Of a DNA stretch of 64,000 nucleotides, positions 22,041 through 34,190 are shown piece by piece. Position 1 is the stretch's first letter; every line of letters begins with the position of its first letter. The notes under the pieces were generated by a model, which saw only the letters and a program-made list of their open reading frames with translations, was not told the origin of the DNA and did not search any database. The position numbers and the translations under genes are program-made. Source of the DNA: Cryptomeria japonica (lineage: Eukaryota > Streptophyta > Pinopsida > Cupressales > Cupressaceae); NCBI RefSeq assembly GCF_030272615.1, contig NC_081415.1, positions 265,519,925 through 265,583,924 on the forward strand, given 5' to 3'.

Positions 22041-23246
22041 ATCAAGACTAGGCCTACAATTCCTAATAATGTGAAGAGCTGGCAAGTTTTCAATGACGAC
22101 AGGGACATCCTGAATTTCTTGTTCTGTGAAGGAAGCTATGAGGATCAGAAAATTGATTGGAATGGGCTTGTTGAAGAGGAAAATGGAAAGAAAACTGTAC
22201 TGGGGCAAGAAATCTTGCAACTCAAGACTAACAAAATTCCAAAAGGGTTGGTTGAGTTGGAGAGGATGTTTGATGATAAGGACATGGCTAATTTTAGACC
22301 AAGTTCAGGAGCATGTGAAGGCGTTGAGAAGATAAATTTGGGAAGTGAAAGCAACCCAAGGGAAGTCTTTATTGGTAAAAAACTTACCCTTAAGATTAGT
22401 ACTGCATTAGTAAATTTGTTAAGAAAGTATAGACATGTTTTTGCATGGTCCTATGATGATTTGAAGGCATACAGAGAAGATCTATTCCAACATGAGATAC
22501 CATTGAAACTAGATGCAAAACCTTTTAGGCAGAAGCAGAGACCTATAAATCCCACTTTGGCTCCAAAGATGAAGGAAGAATTGATGAAGATGCAAAATGC
22601 AAGTATTATTGAACCAATAAGACACTCAACATGGGTGTCAAATCTGGTACCAGTTAGGAAGAAAAATGGAGATATTAAATTGTGTGTGGATTTTAGGAAT
22701 CTAAATGTATCTTCATTAAAAGATAATTATGCCTTGCCTAATATGGAAGCTTTGTTGCAAAAAGTTACTGGTAATGAATTATCGTCCATGATGGATGGGT
22801 TTTCTGGTTACAATCAGGCCAAAGTTAAAGAATCTGAAAAATATAAAACTGCTTTTACTACTCCATGGGGTACATATGTATATGCAAGAATGCCTTTTGG
22901 ACTAACAAATGCAAGAGCCACTTTCCAGAGGGCCATGGATGTTGCCTTTGAAGGACTTATTGATCTCATCTTAGCAATATATCAAGATGACATGACTGCA
23001 TACTCGAAGAAAGCAGAGGATCACTACAACGACCTGGAGAAGTTATTCATAAGAGCATTGGAGTGTGGTATTTCTCTCAATCCTAAAAAATGTTATTTTG
23101 GTGTTACTGAAGGGAAGCTATTAAGTCATATCATATCTAAGGATGGTGTAAGGATTGATCTTAAGAGGGTAGCAGCTATAGATAAATACAGATTCCAAAG
23201 ACGGTCAAAGCTATTCAATCATTTTTTGGTCAGATTAATTTTATGA
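22041..23246 (+). pseudogene. pol: Gypsy-B reverse transcriptase (YQDD box)
   Basis: In the same frame as gag and protease. RT motifs in order: STWVSNLVPVRKKNGDIKLC, VDFRNLN, MMDGFSGYNQ, YARMPFGLTNARATFQRAMD and the catalytic box YQDD at 22980-22991 (in AIYQDDMTAYSK), then LNPKKCYFGVTEGKLLSH. Most gypsy RTs have YVDD, YIDD or YMDD; Gln at position 2 is rare in my experience, though both catalytic aspartates remain. The frame is lost near 23190: sequence expected next in the RT thumb (QINFMRRFVSNFAEIV) continues in frame 2 from about 23200. Confidence 0.9.
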
Positions 23247-25051
23247 GAAGGTTTGTATCGAATTTTGCTGAAATTGTTAAACCCATAGCCAAAATGATGA
23301 AGAAGGGGGTTGAGGTCAAATGGACAAATGAGGCACTTGAGGCTTTTGTGAGCATCAAACGAGCAATTAAGGAGGCCCCAGTCCTTAAGTGACCTGACTT
23401 TTCCAAGCCATTCCAGGTATTCTCATTTGCATCTTACCATACTATTGCTGCTGTTATGTTGCAGAAAAATGAAGAAGGTCATGAACAGCCAATAGCATTT
23501 TTCAGTAAGTCTTTGCAAGCTTCAGAACTGAATTATGACATTAATGAAAAACAAGCTTATGCTCTAGTTAAAGCAGTAAAATCTTTTAGACCTTATTTGG
23601 TAGGAGCCACTATTGTTGCATACGTGCCTAACGTTGTTGTTAAGGATATTTTTAGACAAACAGAAACAACAGGATGGAGATGCAAATGGATTAATCAAAT
23701 CCAATAATTCAACATAGATATCCAAATTACCAAACTGGTAAGAGGGCAAGGTCTGGCTCGACTTATGGCAGAATCTAACTTGGATGCAGTTCAGATAAAT
23801 TAGGTAGAAATGGAAGATGTAGAGATGAGTATCCAAAAATGCCCTTGGTATGCTGACATTGTATATTATTTAAAATATTTAAAATGTCCAGATAGTTTTA
23901 ATGATAATCAGAAAAGAACCCTAAAGTTACAGTCATCTAGATATGTGCTTATCAAAGGAGACTTGTATTGGAGGAACAGAGATGATGTTTTGTTATTTTG
24001 TCTGGATTTTGTGCAGGCACTAATGGTATTGAAAGATTTACATGATGGAGTCTGTGGAGGACACTTCTAAGCAAAAACAGCAACCCACAAGATTTTGAAT
24101 GCAGGGTATTACTAGCCAAGCATCTTCAAGGATTGTCATGCATATGTTAGAAAATGTGAGGCTTGTCAAAAGTTCTCAGGCAAACTCAAGTACAATAGGG
24201 CCATTCCTCTCAGACCTGTGAATGCAGAAGAGCCTTTCCAAATGTGGGGCATTGATTTTATTGGAGAAATAGCTAACAAGTCCAGTGGTGGACACAGGTG
24301 GATTCTTATTGCAACAGATTGCTTTACTAAGTGGGTGGAGGCAATTCCCACAAGGCAGGCTAATAGCAAGGTTGTCTCAAAGTTTCTTCTGGAAAACATC
24401 TTGGCCAGGTTTGGAGTTCCTCGTAAGATCATTGTGGATAACGGTATGTGCTTTAGATCAAAATAATTTATGAATTTCTGTGAATCTTATGGGATTAGTC
24501 TATCATACTCATCACCCTATCATCCCCAAGAAAATGGACAAGCAGAGTCTAGTAATAAAAATCTGTTGAAGATCATAAAAAGAATGCTAGGGGAAAATAA
24601 AAGAGCTTGGGATTCCAAATTAAGTCTGGCTGTGTGGGCTGATAGAATTACAATTAAAAAATCCACTAGTTTTGCTCCTTATGAATTAGTGTATGGTAAA
24701 GAAGCCAGGTTACCATTGAACAACTTACTGCCAGTGTACAAATTTGTTTCAGAGAATGATCCGGAGGAGGTGAATTTCATGAATGATCGATTTATGCAGC
24801 TAGCTGAGTTGGATGAATGTAGAAGAGAAGCTCTAGAAAGGAATTTGCAGAGACAACAGAAAGTTAAAAAGCTTCATGACAAAAAATCTAGTGATCGGTC
24901 ATTTAAGGAAGGAGAGTGGGTGCTGAAGTGGAATGCTAAGGATCAGGATAAAGGAAAGCATGGAAAGTTTGATGCCTTATGGCTGAGATCTTATATTATT
25001 TCTAATAAGAATGGAGAAAATTCTTACTTTTTGCAGGACACGGATGGGTGA
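23200..25051 (+). pseudogene. pol: Gypsy-B RNase H and integrase
   Basis: Continuation of pol in the second frame. 23270-23700 is the end of RT and gypsy RNase H (PIAFFSKSLQASELNYDINE, KQAYALVKAVKSFRPYL), with stops at about 23389 and 23704. Integrase follows: a zinc-binding HHCC region (LHDGVCGGHF ... CEACQK, 24035-24175), then the catalytic core with Asp in WGIDFIGE (about 24250), Asp in VDNGMCFRSK (about 24437) and Glu in NGQAESSNK (about 24540), so the D,D-E triad is present. The C-terminal domain (KFDALWLRSYII) ends at 25051. Stops at 23800, 24068, 24112 and 24464 disable it. Confidence 0.88.
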
Positions 25052-25478
25052 GTTGAGGAATTCCCGGTTCACGCTTAATATCTGAAGCATTTCTTCTATG
25101 CGTAAACAGGGAGTATCTTTTGTATCATATTTCTAGGAAGTATGAAGAATTATATTTCCAGAGTGAATAATCTTTTAATTCTCTTTGAAGAATATGATGA
25201 TAACTCTCAAGAAAAATTTTATGAAGGAAAAGAAACAATATATCAAGTAGTGGGAGTGGTAAAGCAAATATTATTTTCAGAAGGTGCATATTACTGCATG
25301 ACCAAAATCAGGTATTTGAGAGAGGAAAGGGAATATCGTCATTTTTTTAGGGGCCTCGGGCAACTCAATTTTATTCAGAGGAACCTACAAAAGGGGTGCT
25401 ATCTAATGGTTTGCTTTTCCAGAGATAACTAAGATCTCGCTATGCTCACAAGGAGCATACGTCCCCAGAAAGAGCCAC
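25052..25478 (+). other. Gypsy-B end of pol and 3' spacer
   Basis: The pol frame is closed at 25049-25051. A 96-codon ORF at 25142-25432 lies in the same frame, is charged (EEREYRHFFRGLGQLNFIQR) and may be a remnant of a pol tail; I do not recognise it. The polypurine tract just before the 3' LTR is weak (CCAGAAAGAGCCAC). Confidence 0.5.
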
Positions 25479-28400
25479 TGTTGGACCCTTAAAAATTAAA
25501 TTTTTTAAGGTTCCAGATTCATACCAGGAAGCAAATCTCTCTTTGCAATTATTTAGATCAAGTATCTATTCCACTCCGAGTTCCCTGCAACTTACTTTTC
25601 CAGGTATGTATATGGTTGCAAATACAGAATCAAGCCAGGTACGCCTTTTTGAACCATAACTTCTTCTCATCTAAACTCTGTTATGTAAAATTAATTATTC
25701 CTCTGTATTTTATGTATATATGAGGACCTATGTTTCAAATTTCAAATTCATACGATATGGTTTGATATGTTTTAAAAGGCTAATCTAAATACAATTTCTT
25801 CAAATTTGCAATATACAATTTCAAAATTTTGTCAAAATGATTATAGTAGAATACTAATAAATTTCCTTTTGCAGGAGTATCACACTGAATGTTACTTAGG
25901 AAGTTTTTAATTTTGAATATTTTATTTTTCCTCTAATTAATATTATAGTATTTAAATTATTTGTGTTACATGAAATTATATGATGCTTTTAAAAATAACA
26001 CAATTTTTAGGCTTGTATAATGTGCAGGGTTATTACAAAAAGAAATAAAAGATTTAAAAAGTTTTGAAAAGGATCAATGAGTTTGTTTCAAATGATTAAA
26101 GTACCAATATTTGATTGGTAGAATATATACTTTTGAATCATTTCAGTAAATGATTTAAATATATAGTATAAAAGCATCTTTTGGAGTATACGTTCAAATC
26201 TTTTAAACAAAAGATTTAAAGTATTATAAGGGAGGTAAAAAGTTTTTATCTTACAAGGTGAAATATTAAATCTTTTTTTAAAAAAGTGATTGAGATGCAT
26301 TGGAGCCCAATGAGTAAAAGACATCAGACATTGGCATAAGCTTTTGGATGGGTAAGTTCCAATGAAGGAAGATTTTCTTGCTGACCAGTGACCATTAGTT
26401 TGGTGTTATCCACCATTGGATTTCGAACAACTTTGTCCCTCCTCTATTCTTACAGTTTGATATATCGGTTTTATTTCATGGCGATAATTTAAATAAACAA
26501 AGTATAACCAAAATGATGGTGAAGTAATTAGAAAGGGAAGTAAGTAAATTTTGTTGCTGTTCAAAAGACGAATCACGTTTTTAATTGTACAACAAAGTTT
26601 TGAAGCTGTTTTGGGGCTCTAAATGATTGTTTGTGGTGGTAAAAAGGCTTCCAGACTTTGTCCCATGGTTAAAAGATAAATTTGCTATAGATTTACATGT
26701 TTTTGAGGTGCCGTCAAGCCCAAAAACGTCCAAAATTTTTCAAAAACGGCCAGCAGAAAATATTTGAAGTGGTTGAGTGGTCATTGGAAGTTTATGTCCA
26801 TTGGCAAAAAACTAAATGGTGGAAACTTGGATAGCTGATATTTTTGATAAAAATTCTACTATTAGAGTGGATCCATGGTGTTTATTAGTAGATACCAGAC
26901 TTAGATGGGAGAAGGCATTTATGAAAAATGACCCTGCAGTGAGAGGTATGTTGTTGGCTTTTGTTTCTTCAGTACACACAGCCAATGTTGATGTACTCAA
27001 ACTGTCCCAACCCTAATCCCATCGGGCATCGGGGTAACATAAAAATATCATCGGGGTAATTAAAAATATGCCTCCCCGATAGTGCAAGTTATCAGGATGA
27101 GCTTGAGGATATTTTATTCTTTAGCTTACACGGACACAGGAAGTATCCTTTACTTAAATTTTTAATTCAATATTTTAATATTGCAATTCATCTTTTGCAA
27201 AAGCATTTTGGTAAATAAAGACTTATTTATAACATTTGACATGATAGTCTTTTGATATTATCCTTTTTTGAGAAATTATAAAGGGATATATTTTATCATA
27301 AGGAAAATTGCATTTTGCAAGTTCTCTTACCATGAATAATGTTTTTAACTCGTGATGACCTAATATATTTTAACATTACGTTTGATTTTAATTTATATGC
27401 AGACTTTTATCAAAGTTTGCAAATGAGGAGCTTAAGCAAGAGCGGAAGTGGAGTTTTATCAAAGTGAAAGATTATAAAGAATATCATTAAAACTTTATTT
27501 AGTGTGCATTTTAGGGATTCAAATGTAATTATCTTGTAAACCAAAGGGTGTGTCCTTTGGAAAAACAACTGTCTGTAACTCCCTCCTGTATGCGAAAGGG
27601 TGTGTCCTTTCACATATGTCTTTTGGATCAGGTATTTATAGGGAGTCTTTTTCAATTAAAAAAAGGAACAATTCACAAAGGGTCATGTTGTCGGCTAGGG
27701 CTAAAGGTAATATGTACTAGAAAGGTCTGTAAGAAAAGGAAGCATTCATTTTGAGCAATCACTGTGTAATGGAGTATATGTAAGTGTAGCTATTGTATGC
27801 ATTCACTCTCTAGAAATTAATATACAAGATCCATTGTTTCAATTCTAGAATTCGTGTATACTCTTGTGTTGATGAATTTCATTTTGTCCTCTTGATAAAT
27901 CTGATAAAGGGTTTAATACAGTGTGCCACCACAAGTTGTTATAATTGAATATAGGATTTGCTTCTTCATGTTCTTATACCACTTAATGGAACCTTTGTAT
28001 TGATAGTCTTGTGTTACAAGTTGTTTGAAAACTGTCTCAAGAGTTTAATCGAATTATTTGTCCACAAAGTATTGTGTATATTCCTGGATAGAGGCATTGG
28101 TCTGTCATTTATTTCTGAGATTTTGATTTGTATGCATAAGGTCCTCACAGAGAAACATTCTTTTGAGTTTTATATGATCTAATTTGTACATATTACTTTT
28201 AAATTCTGAAGGCGTTTATTTTCAAAATTAAAATCACAATCTTTTCTTTGTTAAAAATATTCAGCAACCAAGTATTCTAAAGCACACAATAAAGCAAATT
28301 TGCATAACATTCTCTTGCCTATTTTGTGAAATTGCTAAGTTATCTTCCACTATAAATAATCTCTTTTGTGCTTGAGAGGAAGGTGTACCCGCCTAGGTTC

Positions 28401-28527
28401 AGTGGAGCCTGAAGTGCAGAGGGATTTGGTCTTCGACCATCCCTGTTCGTTGGCCAAGGCTGATTGGATTTCCTAAGGAGTTGGAAATTTTTTTGGGTTT
28501 TCCAATCTGCAGTTTTGGGCACCAACA
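25479..28527 (+). repeat. Gypsy-B 3' LTR (3049 bp)
   Basis: Starts TGTTGGACCCTTAAAAATTA and ends GGGCACCAACA, followed directly by GGTAG, the right target duplication (28528-28532). It lacks about 65 bases present in the 5' LTR. The TATA box copy is at 28351-28357. Confidence 0.93.
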
Positions 28528-28532
28528 GGTAG
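28528..28532. repeat. Right target duplication of Gypsy-B (GGTAG)
   Basis: Identical to 15286-15290. Removing Gypsy-B and one copy restores an open plant-mobile-domain frame across the junction. Confidence 0.92.
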
Positions 28533-30371
28533 AGTGCTGGCACAGTGAGACATGCACATTTCACCTAGCACAGGGGGAGATGACGGTGACATTGGAGGAT
28601 GTGTGGCACATCCTTCATATTCCCATTCGGTGCGAGCTAGTGACATATGATAGATCATGGGGGAGTCTAGCGGTGCAGTGATTCTTCGATGAGGACATGT
28701 TCATTGATGACGGCTCCATAGCCTGGGAGGACATTGCGGCGTTGTACGAGCCATTGCCAGTAGTTTTGTCTGGGATCATGGGAGGGCTACTATGTCCTGA
28801 TAGGCAATCGCATGGTCTGGCTGTTGGGTGGGGATAGGTTATAGAGCAGATGATGATAGAGCGTACCCGATTTGCTTGGGGACCGTGCGTGTTAGCGCAC
28901 ATGTATAAGGAGCTGCATGAGGTAGTGTACTGTGGGAGAGGCTCCTTGGTAGTGGGAATGACGTTTTTACACATTTGGGCATGGGAGCACTTACCAGTGA
29001 CGTGACCAGTGAGTTTGAGATTTTGGGTAGTTGATCAGCCCAATATGTTCATGTACAGCGGCATGATGAGTCAGCCCCACCTGGGGAAGTTAGAGTGGTG
29101 GTGGCAGGCATTGGATGATCTTGATGCAATGATTTGGAGACCTTATCTGGAGTGTGAGCCTTGGGAGGACAATGCAGAGGCCTTGCCATATGTATTTATG
29201 ACCCGATTCCTCATTGGGTGGACATGTTATTATGTAGAGAGACAGGTGCCTAGTAGAGTGATGAGGTAGTTTGGAGGGTAGTAGGGATTGCCTAGGGAAT
29301 CAAGAGAGTACGTGAGAGTGGTTCGAGAGAGATATGTATGGGGGCCAGTATTCCATATGATCAGGCATTGGCAAAGTTCTGGATGCTTTAGGCGAGGCCA
29401 TGGGATATACGGTCGAGGGTGGTGGATGCTTGGGTATCGGAGGAGTATACACAGTATATGGCAGCTCATCCGATTTTGCAGATATCAGATCCAGCAGAGC
29501 CTATTCTTGATTTTGAGGAGGAGAGGGGATGAAGATGGAGGAGGGGAGGAGGTTGAGGACCAATGATAGGGGGACGAGGGAGGGGGGATGGTGGTGATGG
29601 AGGAGGAGGAGATGGTGGAGGTGGTGGAGGAGGAGATGGTGGAGGAGGTGGAGGAGGTGGATTAGGTGGCTTAGGTGGTCGGGTCCAGTGGAGAGGGAGA
29701 GGCAGATTGCCATTGCGGATATCACAGGGGCCGTTGGTGCCAGGAGGAGTTAGATTAGGTGGCTGAGGTATGGAGAGGGAGCCACTAGAGAGGCACCTAT
29801 GGAGACAGGGGAGGGAGTGACAGGGGGTGGTGATCCTCGGGATCATATGCTAGCACATTTACATATTTGATTGATAGTAGTTGAGACACGGGTGGAGGAT
29901 CTAGAGGTAGCGGTTGCAGTGAGAGATGTGCAGCTATTTGCATGAGAGTCAGAGCTGACTGTAGTGCTATGAGAGAGAGATCGGGCTTTTGATAGGGTGG
30001 TCTAGTTGTAGGAGAGAGTGAGGGTTTTGGAGGTAGTACAGGGACAGGGGCCGTCTGTGGAGGCATTGGCGAGGGAGGTACGGAGAGCAGGTGGAGAGGT
30101 TGATTATTGGTAGGGTTTATATGAGCAGGTGGTGCCAGCTAGTCAGCGAGCACTGAGCTATTCACAGATGTGATAGGCCAGATCAGAGCAATCTCAGAGG
30201 ATGCAGAGCAGTGGGGGTGTGGTGGGTCCATGACAGAGAGAGGTGTCAGGTGGTGCAAGAGCTAGTGGGGGTTTGATGGGGCCTCCACAGAGAGATAGAT
30301 CAGATGGTGCAAGGACTAGTGGGGGAGCAGGTGGCGATGGTGGTGTAGCATCTGGTCAGAGTGGCATTTGA
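28533..30371 (+). pseudogene. Antisense plant-mobile-domain (PMD) ORF, main part
   Basis: Continues from 15090-15290. Conserved PMD features include CTFHLAQGEMTVTLEDVWHI, LCPDRQSHGLAVGWG and WWWQALDDLDAMIWRPY. Stops occur near 28678, 28837, 29004, 29267 and 29278, with a frame change near 29400 (next in-frame stretch AHPILQISDPAEPILDFEEE). The C-terminal part is a Gly/Asp-rich tract (29563-29700), a probable coiled coil with many stops, and a Gly/Ser/Arg-rich tail ending SGQSGI-stop at 30369-30371. It lies between Gypsy-A's integrase and 3' LTR but opposite to gag-pol. Extra antisense ORFs at this place are known for Tat-lineage elements and can encode PMD proteins. Confidence 0.8.
29563..29690 (+). 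repeat. GGA/GGT-rich tract encoding poly-Gly; G-quadruplex prone
   Basis: About 130 bases almost wholly of GGA, GGT and GAT triplets, encoding Gly/Asp runs such as GGDGGGGGGGDGGGGGGGG within the PMD ORF. Many closely spaced GG runs make quadruplex formation plausible. The Pro-rich minus-strand ORF here is only its shadow. Confidence 0.75.
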
Positions 30372-32483
30372 GAGAGCATTTTTGCATGCATGTATTTATA
30401 TTTTTATTTTGGACTATGTCTTGGATGGCTCTTGGTAGCCGATTTTGTAGACTTCATTGTACTCTAATACATGAGATGATATATATGAGGAGATCCCATA
30501 TTTTGATGATATGCATTTGATATGTATGGATGTTTATGCTTAGATGGATACTTGTACTTTGCTATATGTATGTGTTGATGAGATGATTCCTATATGCATG
30601 TGTTATGATGATTTATCTTTTCATGATGTCTATATGCATGTTGTATGATGTTGGATGCTAATATGTGGATGCAGGTATATATATATGTGCATGTTTTCTT
30701 TGATGTATTGTTGTATGTATGTAATGCCATGATGATGATGTATGCTTATGATGATATGGACAGGATCTTGTGCTTCATGTTTGATATAATGATGAGATAA
30801 TGATATGCAATGATGTTAATGTAATGCTTTTGAATGAATGATTTATTTCATGTATATGCATCTATATGGTTTGAAAAAAAAATGAATGTATATGTGGATA
30901 AACAAAATGTAAAGTACAAATGTTTAAATGATGATTTCTAAATGAATGCACATGCTATAATGGACAAACCAATGTTTGAAACAAATGGTTTTTATGATTC
31001 TAAATGCCTAAAATATGATTTAAGTACAATGATAATGTGATGATAATACAACTTATGGTTTTAATAACTGCACCTTAATGCAATTTTAAAAGAGGCTAAT
31101 GAATGCAATATAAATGAATCCTAAAATGAGAATAATAAGATTTTTAATAATGGATGAATGAATGCACTTTTTAACTAATGAATAGATAAATAAATGTATG
31201 CAATGATAAATGATAAAGGATGATAAAATGATAATATGATAATGGATAACTGACACTAAATGAATGCATAGTAAATGGCTAATACAATCAAGGACAATTG
31301 GTTTATATGAATGAATCTAAACATTTATGCAATGATAAAATGATATAAGAGGACTCATATTTAATAAATGATAATGAACTATATGCATTTTACACAACTA
31401 AAATGATATGAAATGTTTTGGATGCAAAATGCAACTAAATGTAATGATGATGATATGATTATGATGAATGCAAGGTTGTTTATACTTTGCATGATGCACT
31501 GATGATGTATCAGAGTACTTGGTCATGATTGTATCCAAGACCAGCTCAATTGTCCCAGAACTTGCTCATTTTAACTTTGTTCACATTTTGTATACAAAAA
31601 TCATACATATGAATGAGTGAATGGATGGACGATATGCAACGAAATGCAACATATACAAATGAGATGAAATGACGATCCATAGTGCTCTATTTTCATCATT
31701 GAGCTTTAAAATGTTGTAAGAAAATACAAGCAACTTGACATAATGATTCAAGATGACCTGAGTATTCCTTACATGGATTTTGATATAGTAAGTTAATACA
31801 AACAACTTGATAGAATGGATCAAGTTGACCTGAGTATTGCTTGCAGAACAGACAAGGATCATCTCTGTTTATGCATGACTTGGATCATCCTCCTTGATCT
31901 TGGGCTGATCATATCCTGAGACAAGTTCAAACCTTAATAAGAGATAAAACCTTTATCCAAATTGGATGAGGTGGGAGGAACTAAAGAAAGAGCATTGTAC
32001 CTGCAAGCAAATAGTATATACATAAAGAATAAAAATATGGATCCTTGGTAATGGTTCATGCTCATATGGTCGAGGTATACGTTGTAGTCAGCAAGCCGTA
32101 GTGATCTATGACTGCATTTTGCATAAGATCATGTAGCTTAGTGAACTTCCCACGTAGACACCATTAGGACATGCCCCAGAACTTCATCCGAAGAATGCGC
32201 CGAAGATACACAAACAATGTTTGTAGGAACCTGATATATATAAACGAATGAATTACTCATAAATCAACCATGTATTTGATAGCTTTAAACAGAATTTTCT
32301 TGTCAAAGAAAATGTCATTTTGTCTTTGTTTTGGTAAGGAAGGATGCATCCTTGTTGAAGATAGTTTGATTGTTGATGTTGATTGTTTGGTTGTTTTGAG
32401 AAGTGATCATCATGCGAGTACGTTGCAATGCTTGTTTGGTATCTGCTCGGATGACTATGTACAAGGTGTTGCCATGTTTTTGT
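30372..32483. other. Gypsy-A spacer between antisense ORF and pol; ATG-rich low complexity
   Basis: No gene supported. 30430-31500 is dominated by ATGATG, TATGCA and GATGAT-type words, giving many short ORFs of no meaning. It would be the 3' tail of the antisense transcript and the 3' untranslated part of the sense transcript. 31580-31860 has two related stretches (AACTTGACATAATGATTCAA and AACTTGATAGAATGGATCAA) ending in GACCTGAGTATT, a diverged 80-bp duplication. Confidence 0.6.
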
Positions 32484-32660
32484 TTGATTTTTGATGTTTT
32501 CTGATGTTTTGGGATTTTGTGAGATATTTTTGAATGTTTTTTGATTTTGGAGAGACAGTTTTTTATGTTTTTGGATTTTGTGAGATAGTTTTGAATGTTT
32601 TTGGATTTTGTGAGATAGTTTTGAATGTTTTGGGATTTTGTGAGATAGTTTTGAATGAAG
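32484..32660. repeat. ~30-bp tandem repeat, about five units
   Basis: Units share GGATTTTGTGAGATAGTTTT followed by GAATGTTT; the three central units are nearly identical and outer units are decayed. On the minus strand they read as a ten-residue repeat (KSKNIQNYLT), but no gene context supports that as coding. Confidence 0.85.
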
Positions 32661-33071
32661 AATGTCATGAATCACAAAACAATGTAGAATCCACTTCCAT
32701 CAATAGGTTAAGGGCATTGCCCCTAGTTTAAACATGACTATGAAAAAGCGGGATGCAAGACGCATGGAGCACTATCTCATGATTGCAGATCAATAATAAG
32801 CCATGGTTTGGGCGGATGGATGTGTGTATGTAATGGATGTGATCATAACAAGCCTGAAAGACAATGGAGCCATAGCTTTTACGAGTGGCACCTATTTGCC
32901 AGGTTTTCACCATCGCACTTACCCAAGGTGCCACCGGAGTGGTTGTTCACCGTTTGGATGTATGATTTTTTCTTTACTTATTTTGATGTTTTTGTATTTT
33001 CTTCAGGACATTTTTCTAAATGTTTTTGGTGTTTTTCCTGATATGTATGGGAGCCTAATGCTCTATTCAAC
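32661..33071. other. Gypsy-A spacer downstream of pol
   Basis: No feature seen apart from short ORFs on both strands. A GC-richer patch at 32690-32940 is unassigned. Confidence 0.5.
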
Positions 33072-34190
33072 TTATGTATAAAACCATTTGAGGTGTATGT
33101 TGTTGATCGGATCTGCTAGCAGTTCTCCTTCTAAAGTAGCCAACTGATATGCCCCAGACCCAGACACAGTAGTGACAACATATGGACCTAGCCAATTTGA
33201 TTCAAATTTTCCTTGATGTTCTTGGTTGGGTTGGTTATGAGGATTTTCTCGAAGAATAAGATCACCTACCTTGAATGTACGAGGTCTAACTTGACGATTA
33301 TAGCTTTTGCTCATGCGTTGTTGATAGGCCTTGAGGTGATTGTATGCAGCTTGTCGCTTCTCATCAAGAAGCTCTAAGTCTTGGAGATGGGATACTCTGT
33401 ATGCTTCGTCATTAATGAGATTGTGCAAGGAAACCCGTAGAGATGGTATCTCAACCTTGATAGGTAAGATAGCTTATGCGCCATAGACTAGTGAGTAAGG
33501 AGTTGCGCCTGTAGGGGTTCGAATACTAGTTCGATATGCCCATAGTGCTGGATTCAATTGAACGTGCGAATCACGACCGACATCATTGATTGTCTTTTTT
33601 AGGATCCTCAATATGTTTTTGTTTGATGCTTTGGCTTGGCCATTGCCTTGTGGGTAATAGGGAGTGGAAAAGCGATGTTGGATGTGAAATTTATCACAGA
33701 GTTCACGGACATCTTGATTTTTGAAAGAAAGACCGTTATCTGTGATGATGGACATGGGTACACCATACCGGTAGATGATGTAATTGAGGATGAATGAGGC
33801 GATCTGCTTGCCGGTAACTTGGGTAAGTGGAATAGCTTCGATCCACTTTGTGAAATATTCGGTGGCAGTAATGATAAATTTATGGCTGTTGGATGAAGAT
33901 GGATGAATTTTACCCACAAGATCAAGGCCACATTGACAAAAAGGCCATGGTGTTGTGATTGGTTGCAGTTCTTGTGCTGGTGCATGTATCAGGTCTCCAT
34001 GAACTTGGCATTTCTTACACTTTCTGACAAAGTAGTAGGAGTCTTTTTCCATGGATGGCCAATAGTATCCAGTGCGCAAGAGTTTCTTGGCTAGTGATGG
34101 ACCACCTGCATGAGTTCCACAAATTCCTTCATGTAACTCTTCCAAGGCCTTTGTTATCTCATCCTATTCCAGACATCGAAGGAGAGTACC
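33072..34190 (-). pseudogene. pol: Gypsy-A integrase
   Basis: Last pol domain, which would insert element DNA into the genome. HHCC zinc region: LHEGICGTHAGG and CKKCQVHG (34133-34000). Catalytic core: Asp in GLDLVGK (about 33923), Asp in ITDNGLSFKNQ (about 33740). The third catalytic residue, normally Glu in NGQAEASNK, is Lys here (NGQAKASNK, about 33630), which by itself should abolish strand transfer. A stop at 33472 separates the core from the C-terminal domain (KVGDLILRENPHNQPNQEHQ; GKFESNWLGPYVV), which ends at 33072. A further stop lies upstream, at 34168. It is in one frame with RT and both RNase H domains. Confidence 0.9.

Larger units (their letters stand above)
15291..28527 (+). 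mobile_element. Gypsy-B: 13.2-kb Ty3/gypsy element
   Basis: A complete LTR retrotransposon on the plus strand with LTRs of about 3.1 kb that start TGTTG and end GGGCACCAACA, a primer-binding site, gag, and pol with protease, an early archaeal-type RNase H, RT, RNase H and integrase. It is inserted in the antisense PMD ORF of Gypsy-A. The main frame is shared from gag to RT with in-frame stops, shifts once near 23190, then continues to integrase with more stops. LTR copies are nearly identical by eye, so it is the younger of the two elements. Confidence 0.95.

Noticed and set aside
29466-29846. Minus-strand Pro-rich 126-codon ORF
   Set aside because: Complement of the GGA/GGT tract of the PMD ORF; a shadow without other support.
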